From an uncultured Flavobacteriaceae bacterium (GTDB lineage Bacteria; Bacteroidota; Bacteroidia; Flavobacteriales; Flavobacteriaceae), in contig CANMSA010000014.1 in assembly GCA_947500385.1 (NCBI GenBank), positions 124,001 to 188,000 of the forward strand: DNA of 64,000 nucleotides. Reading direction: 5' to 3'. The position numbers were made by a program, and so were the translations under genes. Shown here piece after piece: positions 34,070 to 44,116 of the stretch; positions within the stretch are counted from its first letter, which is position 1, and every line of letters starts with the position of its first letter. The notes below the pieces were generated by a model that saw nothing but the letters and a program-made list of their open reading frames with translations, did no database searches and was not told the DNA's origin.

Positions 34070-36169
34070 TTAGCGTACAAAGGCATTGGCCATGCCCCCA
34101 TCTACATTAATCGTATTTCCGGTACTCTTATCCAATATCCCTACCAGGGCAAAAACGCCATTGGCGATATCGGCCGGCAGGATAATTTCATTGAGCAGGT
34201 TTCTTTTGGCGTAATGGGCAGGAAGCTCTTCTACCGAAATTCCGTAGGCCTTGGCCCGCCCTTCGGCCCATTTGCCTTCCCAAATTTTACTGCCGACGAT
34301 CACTCCATCGGGATTTACGGTATTTACGCGAATGCCGGCGTTCCCCAATTCGGCCGCGGCCAAACGGGTCATGTGCTGTTGGGCGGCCTTGGCAGTGCCA
34401 TAGGCGATATTATTAGGTCCCGAAACTAGGCCATTTTTACTGGCAATATGAATCATATCACCACCGAAACCCTGTTTTTTCATGATTTCCGCTCCCGTTT
34501 TGGTCAGTAAGAATTGCCCCTTGACAAGTACTTCCTGAAGTAAGCTCCAATCTTCCTCGGTCGTTTCGGAAAGGGGTTTGGAAATGGCCAAACCGGCAGA
34601 ATGCACCACAATATCTACCCCGCCAAAGGCAAGACACGCTTGTTCAAAGGCCATTGCTACCGAAGTGGCCTGGGTCACGTTGCAGATGACCCCGGCCGCC
34701 TTATCTTTTTGATAATCGGACAGCGCTGTTTCGATATCGGTCTCCTTTAAGTCGGTCACCACTACATTGGCTCCCTCCGCGATTAATTTATCGGCAATGG
34801 CTTTTCCGATGCCCCCGGCACCCCCGGTGATCAAGGCCACCCTTCTAGAAAGGGGTTTTTCGGCAGGCATTCGCTGTAGCTTGGCTTCTTCCAACAGCCA
34901 ATATTCTATATCGAATGCTTCCTGTCTGGGGAGGGCCGTATATTCGGAAATGGCCTCGGCGCCCCGCATAACATTCATGGCGTTGATATAAAACTCACTG
35001 GCGACACGCGCGGTCTGTTTATTTTTGGCAAAACTGAACATCCCCACACCTGGATACAGAATAATAACAGGATTGGGGTCCCGCATGGCCGGACTGTTCG
35101 CACGTTTGCAGTTTTCATAGTAGTCGGCATACGCTTGCCGATAGGCTTCAAAAGCGGGATTTAATTTTTTGAGGACTTCCTCAGGGGCCGTCAAATCTTG
35201 TATATCTTCCGGATTAATGACCAAGGGCTGTATTTTGGTACGTAAGAAGTGATCAGGGCAGGAGGTTCCCATCGGGGCCAAACGTTCCAAATCATGGCTA
35301 TTGCTAAACTGAAGTACTTCGGGCGCATCGGTAAAGTGCCCGATCATTCTATTATCAGAAGAGCAGAGACCACGAAGTAGGGGCATCAACCGGCCCGCCT
35401 TTTTCAAACGTTTTTCTTTGGGGAGCGATTCTATTTTTGGGCCTCCAAATACGGTGCCATTGGCCGTTATTTTCTGTTGAATATAGTCCGAGGCCATTTC
35501 GATGACCTCTAAACTGTTCATATAGCATTCGTATGAGGTATCGCCCCAGGTAAAAAGGCCGTGGCTTCCCAAAACAATTCCCCGAATGCCAGGGTTCTTT
35601 TCCAAGCATTTTTCCAGCTGCAAGCCCAAATCAAAACCGGGACGTTGCCAAGGTACCCAGCCCATGGTATCGCCCCAAATCTCTTTGGTAATGGCCTCCC
35701 CGTCTTTAGCGGCGGCAATGGCGATCAATGCATCGGGATGCAGGTGATCTATGTGTTTAAAAGGCAAAAGCCCGTGTAAGGGGGTGTCTATGGAGGGCGC
35801 CCTGCTTTCCAAATCGTAGATACAATGATTGAACAGACCTACCATACGATCTTCATCGGAAAGCCCTTGATATACGTTTTTAAGATTTCTGAGTCGTTCC
35901 GTGTAGAGGCCGGCGATGCCTGCTTTGGTAAGGGTACCAATATCCCCACCGGATCCTTTGATCCACATGACCTCGACCTCTTCGTTGGTCAAGGGGTCTT
36001 TTTCAAATGTTTTGCAACTGGTATTGCCACCGCCATAGTTGGTAATCCGTAAATCGGAGCCTAAGATGTTGGACCGATATAGAAATAAGCCCACTTCATC
36101 ACCTTTTAGCGATGCCACTTTGGCATCGTCCCACAAATAATCCACATATTCAAATGTCCTTGTCTGCAT
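34070..36169 (-). CDS. bifunctional rhamnulose-1-phosphate aldolase / lactaldehyde dehydrogenase
   Basis: 699 residues in two domains. Residues 1 to about 430 form a class II aldolase (zinc ligands in HIDHLHPDALIA and GSHGLFTWGDTSYE) that cleaves L-rhamnulose-1-phosphate to DHAP and L-lactaldehyde. Residues about 443 to 699 are a short-chain dehydrogenase with the NAD loop ALITGGAGGIGKAIA, the HSAG motif and the active-site YGTAK in SGPNNIAYGTAKAAQ, oxidising lactaldehyde to L-lactate. The fusion is that of the RhaE-W/YuxG type known in Bacillus and Bacteroidota. It is the first gene of the minus-strand operon. Confidence 0.92.
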   Translation of the reverse strand: MQTRTFEYVDYLWDDAKVASLKGDEVGLFLYRSNILGSDLRITNYGGGNTSCKTFEKDPLTNEEVEVMWIKGSGGDIGTLTKAGIAGLYTERLRNLKNVYQGLSDEDRMVGLFNHCIYDLESRAPSIDTPLHGLLPFKHIDHLHPDALIAIAAAKDGEAITKEIWGDTMGWVPWQRPGFDLGLQLEKCLEKNPGIRGIVLGSHGLFTWGDTSYECYMNSLEVIEMASDYIQQKITANGTVFGGPKIESLPKEKRLKKAGRLMPLLRGLCSSDNRMIGHFTDAPEVLQFSNSHDLERLAPMGTSCPDHFLRTKIQPLVINPEDIQDLTAPEEVLKKLNPAFEAYRQAYADYYENCKRANSPAMRDPNPVIILYPGVGMFSFAKNKQTARVASEFYINAMNVMRGAEAISEYTALPRQEAFDIEYWLLEEAKLQRMPAEKPLSRRVALITGGAGGIGKAIADKLIAEGANVVVTDLKETDIETALSDYQKDKAAGVICNVTQATSVAMAFEQACLAFGGVDIVVHSAGLAISKPLSETTEEDWSLLQEVLVKGQFLLTKTGAEIMKKQGFGGDMIHIASKNGLVSGPNNIAYGTAKAAQQHMTRLAAAELGNAGIRVNTVNPDGVIVGSKIWEGKWAEGRAKAYGISVEELPAHYAKRNLLNEIILPADIANGVFALVGILDKSTGNTINVDGGMANAFVR

Positions 36170-36339
36170 AGGGTTTTTGGTCTTTATGCTGTTCTACAGA
36201 CGAAAGTAGGTGAAGAATTAAGTTTGGGCATCCTGTACTATACTGTTAGGTCAAGATAACCAAAAAGTACCAATATGTTTTTAATTTGATAATTTTGAAT
36301 CATCTATCGAGAACTAGCGCATTTATACTCACCTAAGCT
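36170..36339. promoter_or_regulatory. divergent promoter region of the rhamnose locus
   Basis: The 170 bases between the divergent rhamnose operon and the GntR-type regulator must hold both promoters and the operator. A TAnnTTTG -7 element of Bacteroidota type (TAATTTTG, 36290-36297) is oriented towards the regulator, though no matching TTTG -33 box is at the right distance. I cannot fix the operator by eye. Confidence 0.4.
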
Positions 36340-37392
36340 ATGGAGGCATCAAATATTCAATACATCCAGGTCGACGTTGATTCCAGAATGCCAAAATACA
36401 AGCAAATCGTCGACGCTATTGTGGAAGCTATCGGCCGTGGAAATATGCAGATGGGCGATAAAATTCCCTCGATCAACGAGGTGAGTGAAACCTGTCTTTT
36501 GTCGCGCGATACAGTGGAAAAAGCATATAGTCTCCTCAAGGCCCGGAATATCATAGAGTCCGTAAAGGGCAAAGGGTACTATGTGACCCGTTGCGACCTA
36601 TCTTCCAAGATACGTGTGCTGTTCCTGATCAACAAGCTAAGCGCATACAAGATGCGCATCTTCAATTCGTTCGTAGGAGTCCTTGGAACCAAAGGGACCG
36701 TGGATCTGGATATCTATCATTGTGAGCCCTCTGTATTTATCAATATTCTAGCACAAAAACTACAGCAGTATGATCAGTTTGTGATTATGCCCCATTTTAA
36801 AAATGAAAAGATGCAGCACATGGGATGCACGGAAGACATTCTTGAAGTAATAAAGCAAATTCCCGAGGAAAAGCTTATTATCATGGACCGAAACCTTTTG
36901 AGCCTTTCCATGAAAGTTGGGCGCATTTATCAAGATTTTAATGACGATATATTCAATGCGCTTTCCGCGGGGGTAGAAAAGGTTAAAAACTACCGGAAAA
37001 TTATTTTGGTCTATCCTAGTAAAGCGGTCTACCCTTACCCTAAAGGTATCATTACCGGGTTCAAAAAATTTTGCATCAAACACGAATTTGACTTTGAGAT
37101 TTTAGATGAGATCTATGACGGTATGGAACTACAAATGAAGGATTTGTTCATAACCATCGAAGAAACCGACCTGGTGAATTTGGTCAAGCAGGTCCGCGAC
37201 AGTCATTATAAACTGGGAGAGGATATTGGAATTATTTCCTATAATGATACCCCTTTAAAAGAGCTTTTGGGAATTACGGTCATCAGCACCGATTTTAAAA
37301 AAATGGGAGCCGAAGCCGCCCGAATGATTTTGGAGGATAACCGCACTGCACAGAAAAACGACTTTAACTTCATCGACCGCCATTCCGTATAG
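36340..37392 (+). CDS. GntR-type regulator with LacI-like ligand domain, probable rhamnose regulator
   Basis: 350 residues. Residues 10-80 are a GntR winged helix (YKQIVDAIVEAIGRGNMQMGDKIPSINEVSETCLLSRDTVEKAYSLLK). The rest is a periplasmic-binding-protein fold as in LacI-type regulators (IRVLFLINKLSAYKMRIFNSF, EEKLIIMDRNL, DIGIISYNDTPLKELLGITVISTD). This domain combination is known for sugar regulators in Bacteroidota. It is divergent from the rhamnose operon and just upstream of the PUL, so rhamnose or rhamnulose is the likely effector; that is inference from position. Confidence 0.85.
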   Translation: MEASNIQYIQVDVDSRMPKYKQIVDAIVEAIGRGNMQMGDKIPSINEVSETCLLSRDTVEKAYSLLKARNIIESVKGKGYYVTRCDLSSKIRVLFLINKLSAYKMRIFNSFVGVLGTKGTVDLDIYHCEPSVFINILAQKLQQYDQFVIMPHFKNEKMQHMGCTEDILEVIKQIPEEKLIIMDRNLLSLSMKVGRIYQDFNDDIFNALSAGVEKVKNYRKIILVYPSKAVYPYPKGIITGFKKFCIKHEFDFEILDEIYDGMELQMKDLFITIEETDLVNLVKQVRDSHYKLGEDIGIISYNDTPLKELLGITVISTDFKKMGAEAARMILEDNRTAQKNDFNFIDRHSV

Positions 37393-37616
37393 CTTAAGCA
37401 CGTTATAGTTTATTCGGATATATAAAATCGAAGTCTCGTTTTATAATTCAGCAGACCCATACCGCACAGTACAGTACAGGATGGATGCTATAATTCTACA
37501 GCATATTATTGTTCGAAGTTTGGAGATGCTTTCACCAATGGAATCATAGAAATCGGTAAGGGTACTCCAAATGTCTGACTAGACGACAGAAGATATCAAG
37601 AACAAAAAATTGGAAA

Positions 37617-40600
37617 ATGAAAAAACGAGGACACGTACAAGCCAGTTTCGGGGGATTCTGTTTTGCGTTGATCTTTCTGGGCCTCTTGCTATCGGGCTTC
37701 TCGATACAGGCCCAGGGTAAGATCATTTCGGGAACAGTTAGCTCGGAAAACGGAGCACCTTTGCCAGGGGTTAATGTGATTGCCAAAGGGACCACTATCG
37801 GGGTCTCTGCAGATTTTGATGGCATCTATACCATAGATGTTCCAGAAGGGGTAACCACCTTGGTTTTCTCATATATTGGTTTTTCCCCTCAGGAAATTAC
37901 TATTGGTGACCAGACTACAATTAACGTTGAGCTTCAGGAAAGTGCAGTCGCACTGGACGAAACCGTGGTTATTGGATACGGAACCAGGGATAGGGAAGAC
38001 CTAATAGGCGCCGTATCGGCAATTCAGGCCAAGGGGATAGCGGAACAGCCCATTACCACCTTTGAACAAGCCCTGTCAGGGCAGGTGTCGGGAGTGCAGC
38101 TACGACAAAATGGAGCTCCCGGCGGTGGGCCCGAACTTTTGGTAAGAGGTGTGGCTTCTACCGGAAGCAATAATGCACCCTTGTATGTTGTCGACGGAAT
38201 TCCCTTGGGCAATGTAAACAGCCAACGCGATAATTTTATTCTCAGTGCTATTGACCCTAACAGCATTGAATCCATAAGCGTATTAAAGGATGCCTCTGCG
38301 AAGGCCATTTATGGTTCAAGGGCCTCAAATGGCGTTGTGGTGATTACTACTAAACGTGGCAAGCTAGGCAAGCCGACCATCACCTTTGGCACTTCCGCCG
38401 GGTTTCAGACCATTCCGGAGTTTGAGCAACCCAATGTTATGGATGCGGAAGAGCTAAGACGATTCAGGATAGAATATTTTCAAGACCGGCGTGTTGCGCT
38501 AGGAGCGCTAGGGCAAGGCGAGATAGCGGAGTTGGACCGCCTGATTAATTTAGGCGATTTGGGAGAAGGGACCAATTGGTTTGACGAAATTACCAGAAGC
38601 GCACCCATTTTTGAATACAATGTTGGCATTAATGGGGGTACGGAAAAGGTTCGCTACAACGTTTCAACAAATTATACCAATCAAGATGGTACCTTAATCG
38701 GTACAAAATTCAAAAGATATAGCATCAGGGCAAACTTGGACGTTGATATAACCGATAATATGCGATTTGGTATTAACTTGGCGCCTACACAAACTATTGC
38801 CAATGGGGGCAGAACAGATGCGGGAAGCAATAACTTTAACATTTTCTCCGCTGTACCCCTTTCAAGATGGACAGACCCATCGGCACCCGTTTTTGATGAA
38901 AATGGCGAACTCACCAATGTTGGTTTGGGAAGTCTCATTCCCTTTTATAATGTGAATCCTGTTTATTTGCTGAAAGGTAGAGAAAGTAATCGGCGTACCA
39001 ACCAATTATTGGCAGGGTCATTTCTAGAGGTGGATATTTTAAAAGGATTGACCGCTAGAACTTTTGGCTCCATACAATACATTGATAGACGAAATTCTTC
39101 CTTTGAACCCTCTGATTTTCCAGGCGATGGAGCCTTGACCCCCAACGTTCTGGGTACCCGACAGGCAAGGGCCGGTATTTCGGAGCAAACCAATTTCAAT
39201 TGGATTTGGGAGAACACACTCAACTATTCCACGACTATCGCCGATGCGCATAGGATTGATGTCTTGGCCGGATTTACCATGGAAAACAGGCGATTCGACA
39301 ATACCATTATCAATGCGGTAAATATTATTGACGAATCTATTGTAATACCGAATTCAAACAATACAGACCCTGAAAATATCAACAACTTTACCGGGCGTGG
39401 GGAGGCTGGCGAAAATAGCCTGATTTCACTTATCGCGCGATTGGATTATGCCTATAAAAACAGATACTATGTTACCGGAACCATCCGAAGGGATGGCTCT
39501 TCACGATTCGGCGCGAATACCCGCTATGGAAATTTTCCCTCGGTTGCCGGAGCATGGCGTATATCCAATGAACCCTTTTGGGAAAACATTAAAAACACGG
39601 TTTCGGAATTTAAGCTCGAAGGAGGCTATGGTATCAGTGGTAGCAATGCCAATATTGGTAACTTTCAAGCACAGGGAACCATTACCGGTGGACCGGACTA
39701 CGTTTTTGGAGGTAGTCTTGCACCCGGCAGTGCCGTTTCTGGGTTGCCCAATTCCCTATTGACATGGGAGGAAGCCAAAGAACTCAATTTGGGTGTTGAC
39801 CTAGGCCTTTTTAATAACAAAGTTTTCTTGGGAGTTGATTACTATGATATCGAAACAGAAGGTTTTCTTTCAGGACTTCCATTACCCACTACATCGGGCT
39901 TTAGCAGTATTCTGACCAATTTAGGGAGTATTGAAAATAAGGGCTTTGAAGTAGAACTTCAGCTTAACAATGTGTTCAATGGGAAGGACTTTCAATGGGA
40001 TGCCAATTTTAATTTCACACGAAACCGAAGTAAGGTACTCGATCTTGCCGCTGAATCCGGATTCATCAGACGCGGTGCTATCGCAAGACAGTTTACCGAA
40101 ACTGCTGTTGGCGAGGAGGTAGGGCTCTATCGGGGTTTCAATGTCACCGGACTATTCACGCAGGCTGAAATCGATGATCCCAATGTGCCCAAATATCCCG
40201 GTGCGGTAGAAGGTTCGTTAAAATATGAAGATGGTAATGGCGATGGGGTGCTGGGCGACGAAGAGGATTTTGTGATCATAGGCAATCCGAATGCCGATTT
40301 TACCTATGGCATGGTACATAATCTTCGATACAAAAATTTGGATTTGAGTGTCATTTTTACAGGTGCGGTCGGTCAACAGATCTTTAATGGCACCAATCAG
40401 TACAATGGTAACCAAGACGGGGTTTTTAATTTAGATAGAAGGCAATTGGAACGTTGGCGACCTGGCGACGATCCCACCAACAGGACCATACCGGGCACAG
40501 GAAGTGATCTCAGTCGACAACGCTTTCGTTTGCCAAACTCACTTTCCGTAGATGATGCTAGCTATTTGTGGGTTCGAAACATTACCCTTGGGTATAACAT

Positions 40601-40799
40601 CAACGGAGCCGATATTGGAAATGTCTTCAAAAATGCAAGGATATACACCAGCATTCAAAATCCTTTTTTGTTCACTGAATACGAGAATGGTAATCCTGAA
40701 ATCAACCGTTCCGGTGATACGGCCTTGGTCAGAAATGTGAACTATGGGGCCTATCCGATTTCGAGAGTTTATACCCTGGGCGTAAATGTTACTTTTTAA
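37617..40799 (+). CDS. SusC/RagA-type TonB-dependent outer-membrane transporter
   Basis: 1060 residues: signal peptide to about 32 (FSIQAQ), a carboxypeptidase-D regulatory-like domain (GTVSSENGAPLPGVNVIAKGT, residues 40-105), then a plug domain (VIGYGTRDREDLIGAVSAI ... GVQLRQNGAPGGGPELLVRGVAS) and a 22-stranded barrel ending RVYTLGVNVTF. Such proteins form the outer-membrane channel of glycan uptake, with a SusD lid and energy from TonB. No separate N-terminal STN domain, so it is not linked to an anti-sigma factor. It is followed by SusD after ten bases. Confidence 0.95.
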   Translation: MKKRGHVQASFGGFCFALIFLGLLLSGFSIQAQGKIISGTVSSENGAPLPGVNVIAKGTTIGVSADFDGIYTIDVPEGVTTLVFSYIGFSPQEITIGDQTTINVELQESAVALDETVVIGYGTRDREDLIGAVSAIQAKGIAEQPITTFEQALSGQVSGVQLRQNGAPGGGPELLVRGVASTGSNNAPLYVVDGIPLGNVNSQRDNFILSAIDPNSIESISVLKDASAKAIYGSRASNGVVVITTKRGKLGKPTITFGTSAGFQTIPEFEQPNVMDAEELRRFRIEYFQDRRVALGALGQGEIAELDRLINLGDLGEGTNWFDEITRSAPIFEYNVGINGGTEKVRYNVSTNYTNQDGTLIGTKFKRYSIRANLDVDITDNMRFGINLAPTQTIANGGRTDAGSNNFNIFSAVPLSRWTDPSAPVFDENGELTNVGLGSLIPFYNVNPVYLLKGRESNRRTNQLLAGSFLEVDILKGLTARTFGSIQYIDRRNSSFEPSDFPGDGALTPNVLGTRQARAGISEQTNFNWIWENTLNYSTTIADAHRIDVLAGFTMENRRFDNTIINAVNIIDESIVIPNSNNTDPENINNFTGRGEAGENSLISLIARLDYAYKNRYYVTGTIRRDGSSRFGANTRYGNFPSVAGAWRISNEPFWENIKNTVSEFKLEGGYGISGSNANIGNFQAQGTITGGPDYVFGGSLAPGSAVSGLPNSLLTWEEAKELNLGVDLGLFNNKVFLGVDYYDIETEGFLSGLPLPTTSGFSSILTNLGSIENKGFEVELQLNNVFNGKDFQWDANFNFTRNRSKVLDLAAESGFIRRGAIARQFTETAVGEEVGLYRGFNVTGLFTQAEIDDPNVPKYPGAVEGSLKYEDGNGDGVLGDEEDFVIIGNPNADFTYGMVHNLRYKNLDLSVIFTGAVGQQIFNGTNQYNGNQDGVFNLDRRQLERWRPGDDPTNRTIPGTGSDLSRQRFRLPNSLSVDDASYLWVRNITLGYNINGADIGNVFKNARIYTSIQNPFLFTEYENGNPEINRSGDTALVRNVNYGAYPISRVYTLGVNVTF

Positions 40800-40809
40800 A
40801 ATTTGTGTG

Positions 40810-42273
40810 ATGAAGAACAACAAGATATTTTCAATTCTAATATGTACCGCCGTGCTTGTCCTTGTGGGCTGTGATAGTTTTCTTGATGAGGCTCCTGAAA
40901 CCTTTCGAACCCCTCAGAACTTTTTTGAAACCGAAGATCAAATCAATGAGGCAATAGCGGGAATTTATAATACCAACCGAGGGTTAATGAACGGTGCCCA
41001 TTGGCGTTTTGGTGAAAACCGTTCGGATAACACCAGTTTTCAATTCAATCCTGCCGATAGAGGTGGGATTAACAATGAAGAAGTGGATCTTTTTTTGATG
41101 TTATCGGCCAATCCCAACCTACGCGACTACTGGAATGCCAGTTACTCGGGCATCTCTAGGTCCAATTTCGCATTGGAGAACATTGCTAATGTGACCTTCA
41201 ACGATAACGCTGTAAAACAAGCGAGAAGGGGTGAGATATTGTTTTTGCGCAGCTGGTTCTACTTCAATCTTGTACAACTTTTTGGCGATGTCCCCTATGT
41301 GACCTCGGCTGGAGACACGCCAGATGAAATCTTATCCGATGAGTTTCTGGCAAGGATTCCCGTAGGCCAAGTCTATGCGAATATCATGGCAGATCTCCAA
41401 GAAGCCATTGGTTCTTTGCCCACCCTTGGGAATACAGAAAGTGGAAGGGCCACACAAGGCGCTGCGCTCATGCTAAAGGCGAAAATGCACATGGCCTTGC
41501 AAGAGTTTCAAGCTGCGGAGGCATTGTTGCAACAATTGCAGGGTCAGGGCTACGCATTGCAGGCCGACTACGCAAGTATTTTCGCTCCCGATAACAAAAA
41601 CAACAACGAAATGGTGTTTGAAATACAATATTCATTCGCATTGGGGCAGGCCTCCAATTTCGTTTCGAGATTTGTGCCCTTTAATAGTGGTGTAGACATT
41701 CTTGGGGATAGCGGTCCCGCAGGATCACGGGCCGGACAAAACCAACCGACCCAAAACCTTATCGATCTTTATGATGCGGACGACGCCCGCTTTTCGCACA
41801 ATATCTCTTTTTATGACAATGGTACGACCATAGAACCATGGATGAGCAAATTCAATTATGGATTTGAGGATCAGGGATTACAGGACGTTAATTTTCCAAT
41901 GTTCCGCTACGCGGATGCACTGTTGATGTTGGCCGAGTGTTATAACGAAACGGGCGGCGGCGATCCACAACCCTTATTGTTGCAGGTACGGGGCCGATCC
42001 ATGCCAGATCCTAGTCTTAGTGCGGCGGAAACGTCCGATCTAGGCCAAACCATTGCCGATGAACGTCGCCGAGAACTTGCCTTTGAAAACCACCGCTGGT
42101 TCGATTTACTTCGTACGGGCAAGGCCGTTGAAGTAATGACCGCGCATGGGGCAGCTCAGAAAGCACAAAAACCTACGGTGCCCGCCGAGGCGTATACCAA
42201 CATAAGAACCATATTAGGTATTCCATTGGGGCAGGTTGAGGAATTTGATTTTACGCAAAACGAAGGCTGGTAG
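40810..42273 (+). CDS. SusD/RagB-type surface glycan-binding lipoprotein
   Basis: 487 residues from the ATG at 40810 (an upstream in-frame ATG lies inside the susC 3' end). The lipobox LVLVGC has C21. SusD features: FLDEAPETFRTPQNFFETEDQINEAIAGIYN near the start, TPR-like helices (RGEILFLRSWFYFNLVQLFGDVPYVT) and the C-terminal RRRELAFENHRWFDLLRTG. It forms the lid over the SusC channel on the outer surface and binds the polysaccharide. Length is shorter than many SusD proteins but complete. Confidence 0.95.
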   Translation: MKNNKIFSILICTAVLVLVGCDSFLDEAPETFRTPQNFFETEDQINEAIAGIYNTNRGLMNGAHWRFGENRSDNTSFQFNPADRGGINNEEVDLFLMLSANPNLRDYWNASYSGISRSNFALENIANVTFNDNAVKQARRGEILFLRSWFYFNLVQLFGDVPYVTSAGDTPDEILSDEFLARIPVGQVYANIMADLQEAIGSLPTLGNTESGRATQGAALMLKAKMHMALQEFQAAEALLQQLQGQGYALQADYASIFAPDNKNNNEMVFEIQYSFALGQASNFVSRFVPFNSGVDILGDSGPAGSRAGQNQPTQNLIDLYDADDARFSHNISFYDNGTTIEPWMSKFNYGFEDQGLQDVNFPMFRYADALLMLAECYNETGGGDPQPLLLQVRGRSMPDPSLSAAETSDLGQTIADERRRELAFENHRWFDLLRTGKAVEVMTAHGAAQKAQKPTVPAEAYTNIRTILGIPLGQVEEFDFTQNEGW

Positions 42274-42325
42274 TTACGATTGTTTACCGAACCATACTTA
42301 TTAATTAGATACAAAACAATGCGAT

Positions 42326-44116
42326 ATGAAGACTAGGTTTAATGCAGCACTAATGCTTCTTACGATACTATCCATGGTAATTTTGGGTGGATGTAAAGAA
42401 GATGACCCAACGATGGAGGGCCCATATGCGTTATTTACGTTTGAGATGGCCGACCTTACCGTTGCTTTTAGCAATGAATCAGTTGATAATCCCACGAGTT
42501 ACAACTGGGATTTTGGCGATGGGCAAACGTCCACCGAAGAAAGCCCGACGCACACCTATGCCGAAGGTGGTACCTACACGGTTATTTTAACCACCAGCAA
42601 TAGTTCAGGAGAAAGTAAATTTGAAAGGGTAGTTACCGTTACCGAACCCGAAGAACCGCTACCACCCGTAGTTTTTGAATCATTTGATAGTTATACCGCC
42701 GATGCTTCGGTAGAAGGACAGGGTACGGCAATGGACGGATGGGCAGGGGCATGGACGAAATTAGGCGGAGATGATGTAAATGTGGTGTCGGAGGGGATCA
42801 TAAATAACACTATTGCAGCAATAACATCGGGAAATTCGTTATTGCTGGATGCAAGTGGTACGAATACCCGTTACAAGCGCAATTTCTCAACGCCCTACTT
42901 GGATAATGGAAATACGTACTGGTTCGCTTTCCAAGCGGAGTTTGCCAACACCGACCTCGATGGTGGTGAAGTACAGGTAATGCTTGTTGACAACAATGGC
43001 GAGCTTTTTGGAGGAGGCGGAGGAGACGGCCAATTTTTGGGGTTTGGAAAAACGATTACTCCAGGAGCGTTGGGGATCATGACCTTTGGTCCTTTTAATA
43101 ATGTAGAGGCAACAACGGTCATGGCAGATGGTCCGCTGTGGCTCGTAGCCAAGATAGAAACAAATGGGACCGAGGATCCCGATATCGTTCGCTTGTTCGT
43201 TAACCCTACTCCAGGTGCTGAACCTGCCGAAGGTACTGAGACGGTAAGCTTTGCGGTCCCGGAACTGAATGGCGGTTGGCAGGGAGTCGGCTTTAAATAT
43301 GGTGGGGGAAATGCCTCCATGGTGAAAATTGATGACATCTACATAGGAAATACCTATGCGGATATCACACCTTCCAGTTATTTAGATCTTCCGCCAGCAG
43401 TCTTCGACAACTTTGATCCGTATACTGTTGATACTACCATAGAAGGCCAAGGGGATACTACCAATGGTTGGTCGAGCCCATGGACAAAACTATCTGGAGG
43501 TGATGTGAACGTCGTTGCTGGAGGAATCGAAAATAGCGAACTATCAATAACGACCACAGGAAATGCACTAATAATGGATGCAAGCGTGGGTTCTAGCCGC
43601 TATAAACGCAGCTTATCAGAAGCCTTTGTAGATGATGGCCGAACCTACTGGTTTGCCTTTCAAGCAGCATTTGAAGGTGCGACCGACGACACCGGTGAAT
43701 TGGTGGTGATGCTCGTTGACAACGATGCGGAATCCTTTGGCGGAGGTGGAGGAAATGGCCAATTCTTGGGTATTGGTAAAACCATTTCCGCAGGCGCTCC
43801 TCTTGGTATCATGACCTTTGGCCCATTCAATAACGTAGATGCAACAGATGTGTCAGTAGCAGATGGCCCGCTTTGGGTGGTCGCCAAGATCGAAACCAAT
43901 GGAACCGCCGAACCCGATTTGGTTCGGGTGTTCGTTAATCCTACCCCAGGTACCCAACCAATAAACGGAACAGAGGCCGTTTCATTTGCCGCCCCCGAAC
44001 TGAACGGTGGTTGGCAGGGCGTTGGTTTTAAATTTAGTGGAGGGAGTACTACGGCAAAAGTCGATGATATTTACTTAGGGTATCGCTATGATGATGTTAC
44101 CCCTGAAAACTATTAG
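42326..44116 (+). CDS. PKD-domain surface lipoprotein with two tandem repeat domains
   Basis: 596 residues with lipobox MVILGGC (C23). Residues 33-110 are a PKD domain (SYNWDFGDGQTSTEESPTHTYAEGGTYTVILTTSN). Two roughly 235-residue repeats follow (about 118-355 and 358-596), each beginning VFxxFDxYT and sharing AFQAxF, GQFLGxGKTI, LGIMTFGPFNNV, DGPLWxVAKIETNGT and ELNGGWQGVGFK; they look like jelly-roll carbohydrate-binding modules. Position after SusD marks it as the surface glycan-binding protein (SusE/F role). The duplicated domain could bind a repeating glycan at two points. Confidence 0.8.
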   Translation: MKTRFNAALMLLTILSMVILGGCKEDDPTMEGPYALFTFEMADLTVAFSNESVDNPTSYNWDFGDGQTSTEESPTHTYAEGGTYTVILTTSNSSGESKFERVVTVTEPEEPLPPVVFESFDSYTADASVEGQGTAMDGWAGAWTKLGGDDVNVVSEGIINNTIAAITSGNSLLLDASGTNTRYKRNFSTPYLDNGNTYWFAFQAEFANTDLDGGEVQVMLVDNNGELFGGGGGDGQFLGFGKTITPGALGIMTFGPFNNVEATTVMADGPLWLVAKIETNGTEDPDIVRLFVNPTPGAEPAEGTETVSFAVPELNGGWQGVGFKYGGGNASMVKIDDIYIGNTYADITPSSYLDLPPAVFDNFDPYTVDTTIEGQGDTTNGWSSPWTKLSGGDVNVVAGGIENSELSITTTGNALIMDASVGSSRYKRSLSEAFVDDGRTYWFAFQAAFEGATDDTGELVVMLVDNDAESFGGGGGNGQFLGIGKTISAGAPLGIMTFGPFNNVDATDVSVADGPLWVVAKIETNGTAEPDLVRVFVNPTPGTQPINGTEAVSFAAPELNGGWQGVGFKFSGGSTTAKVDDIYLGYRYDDVTPENY

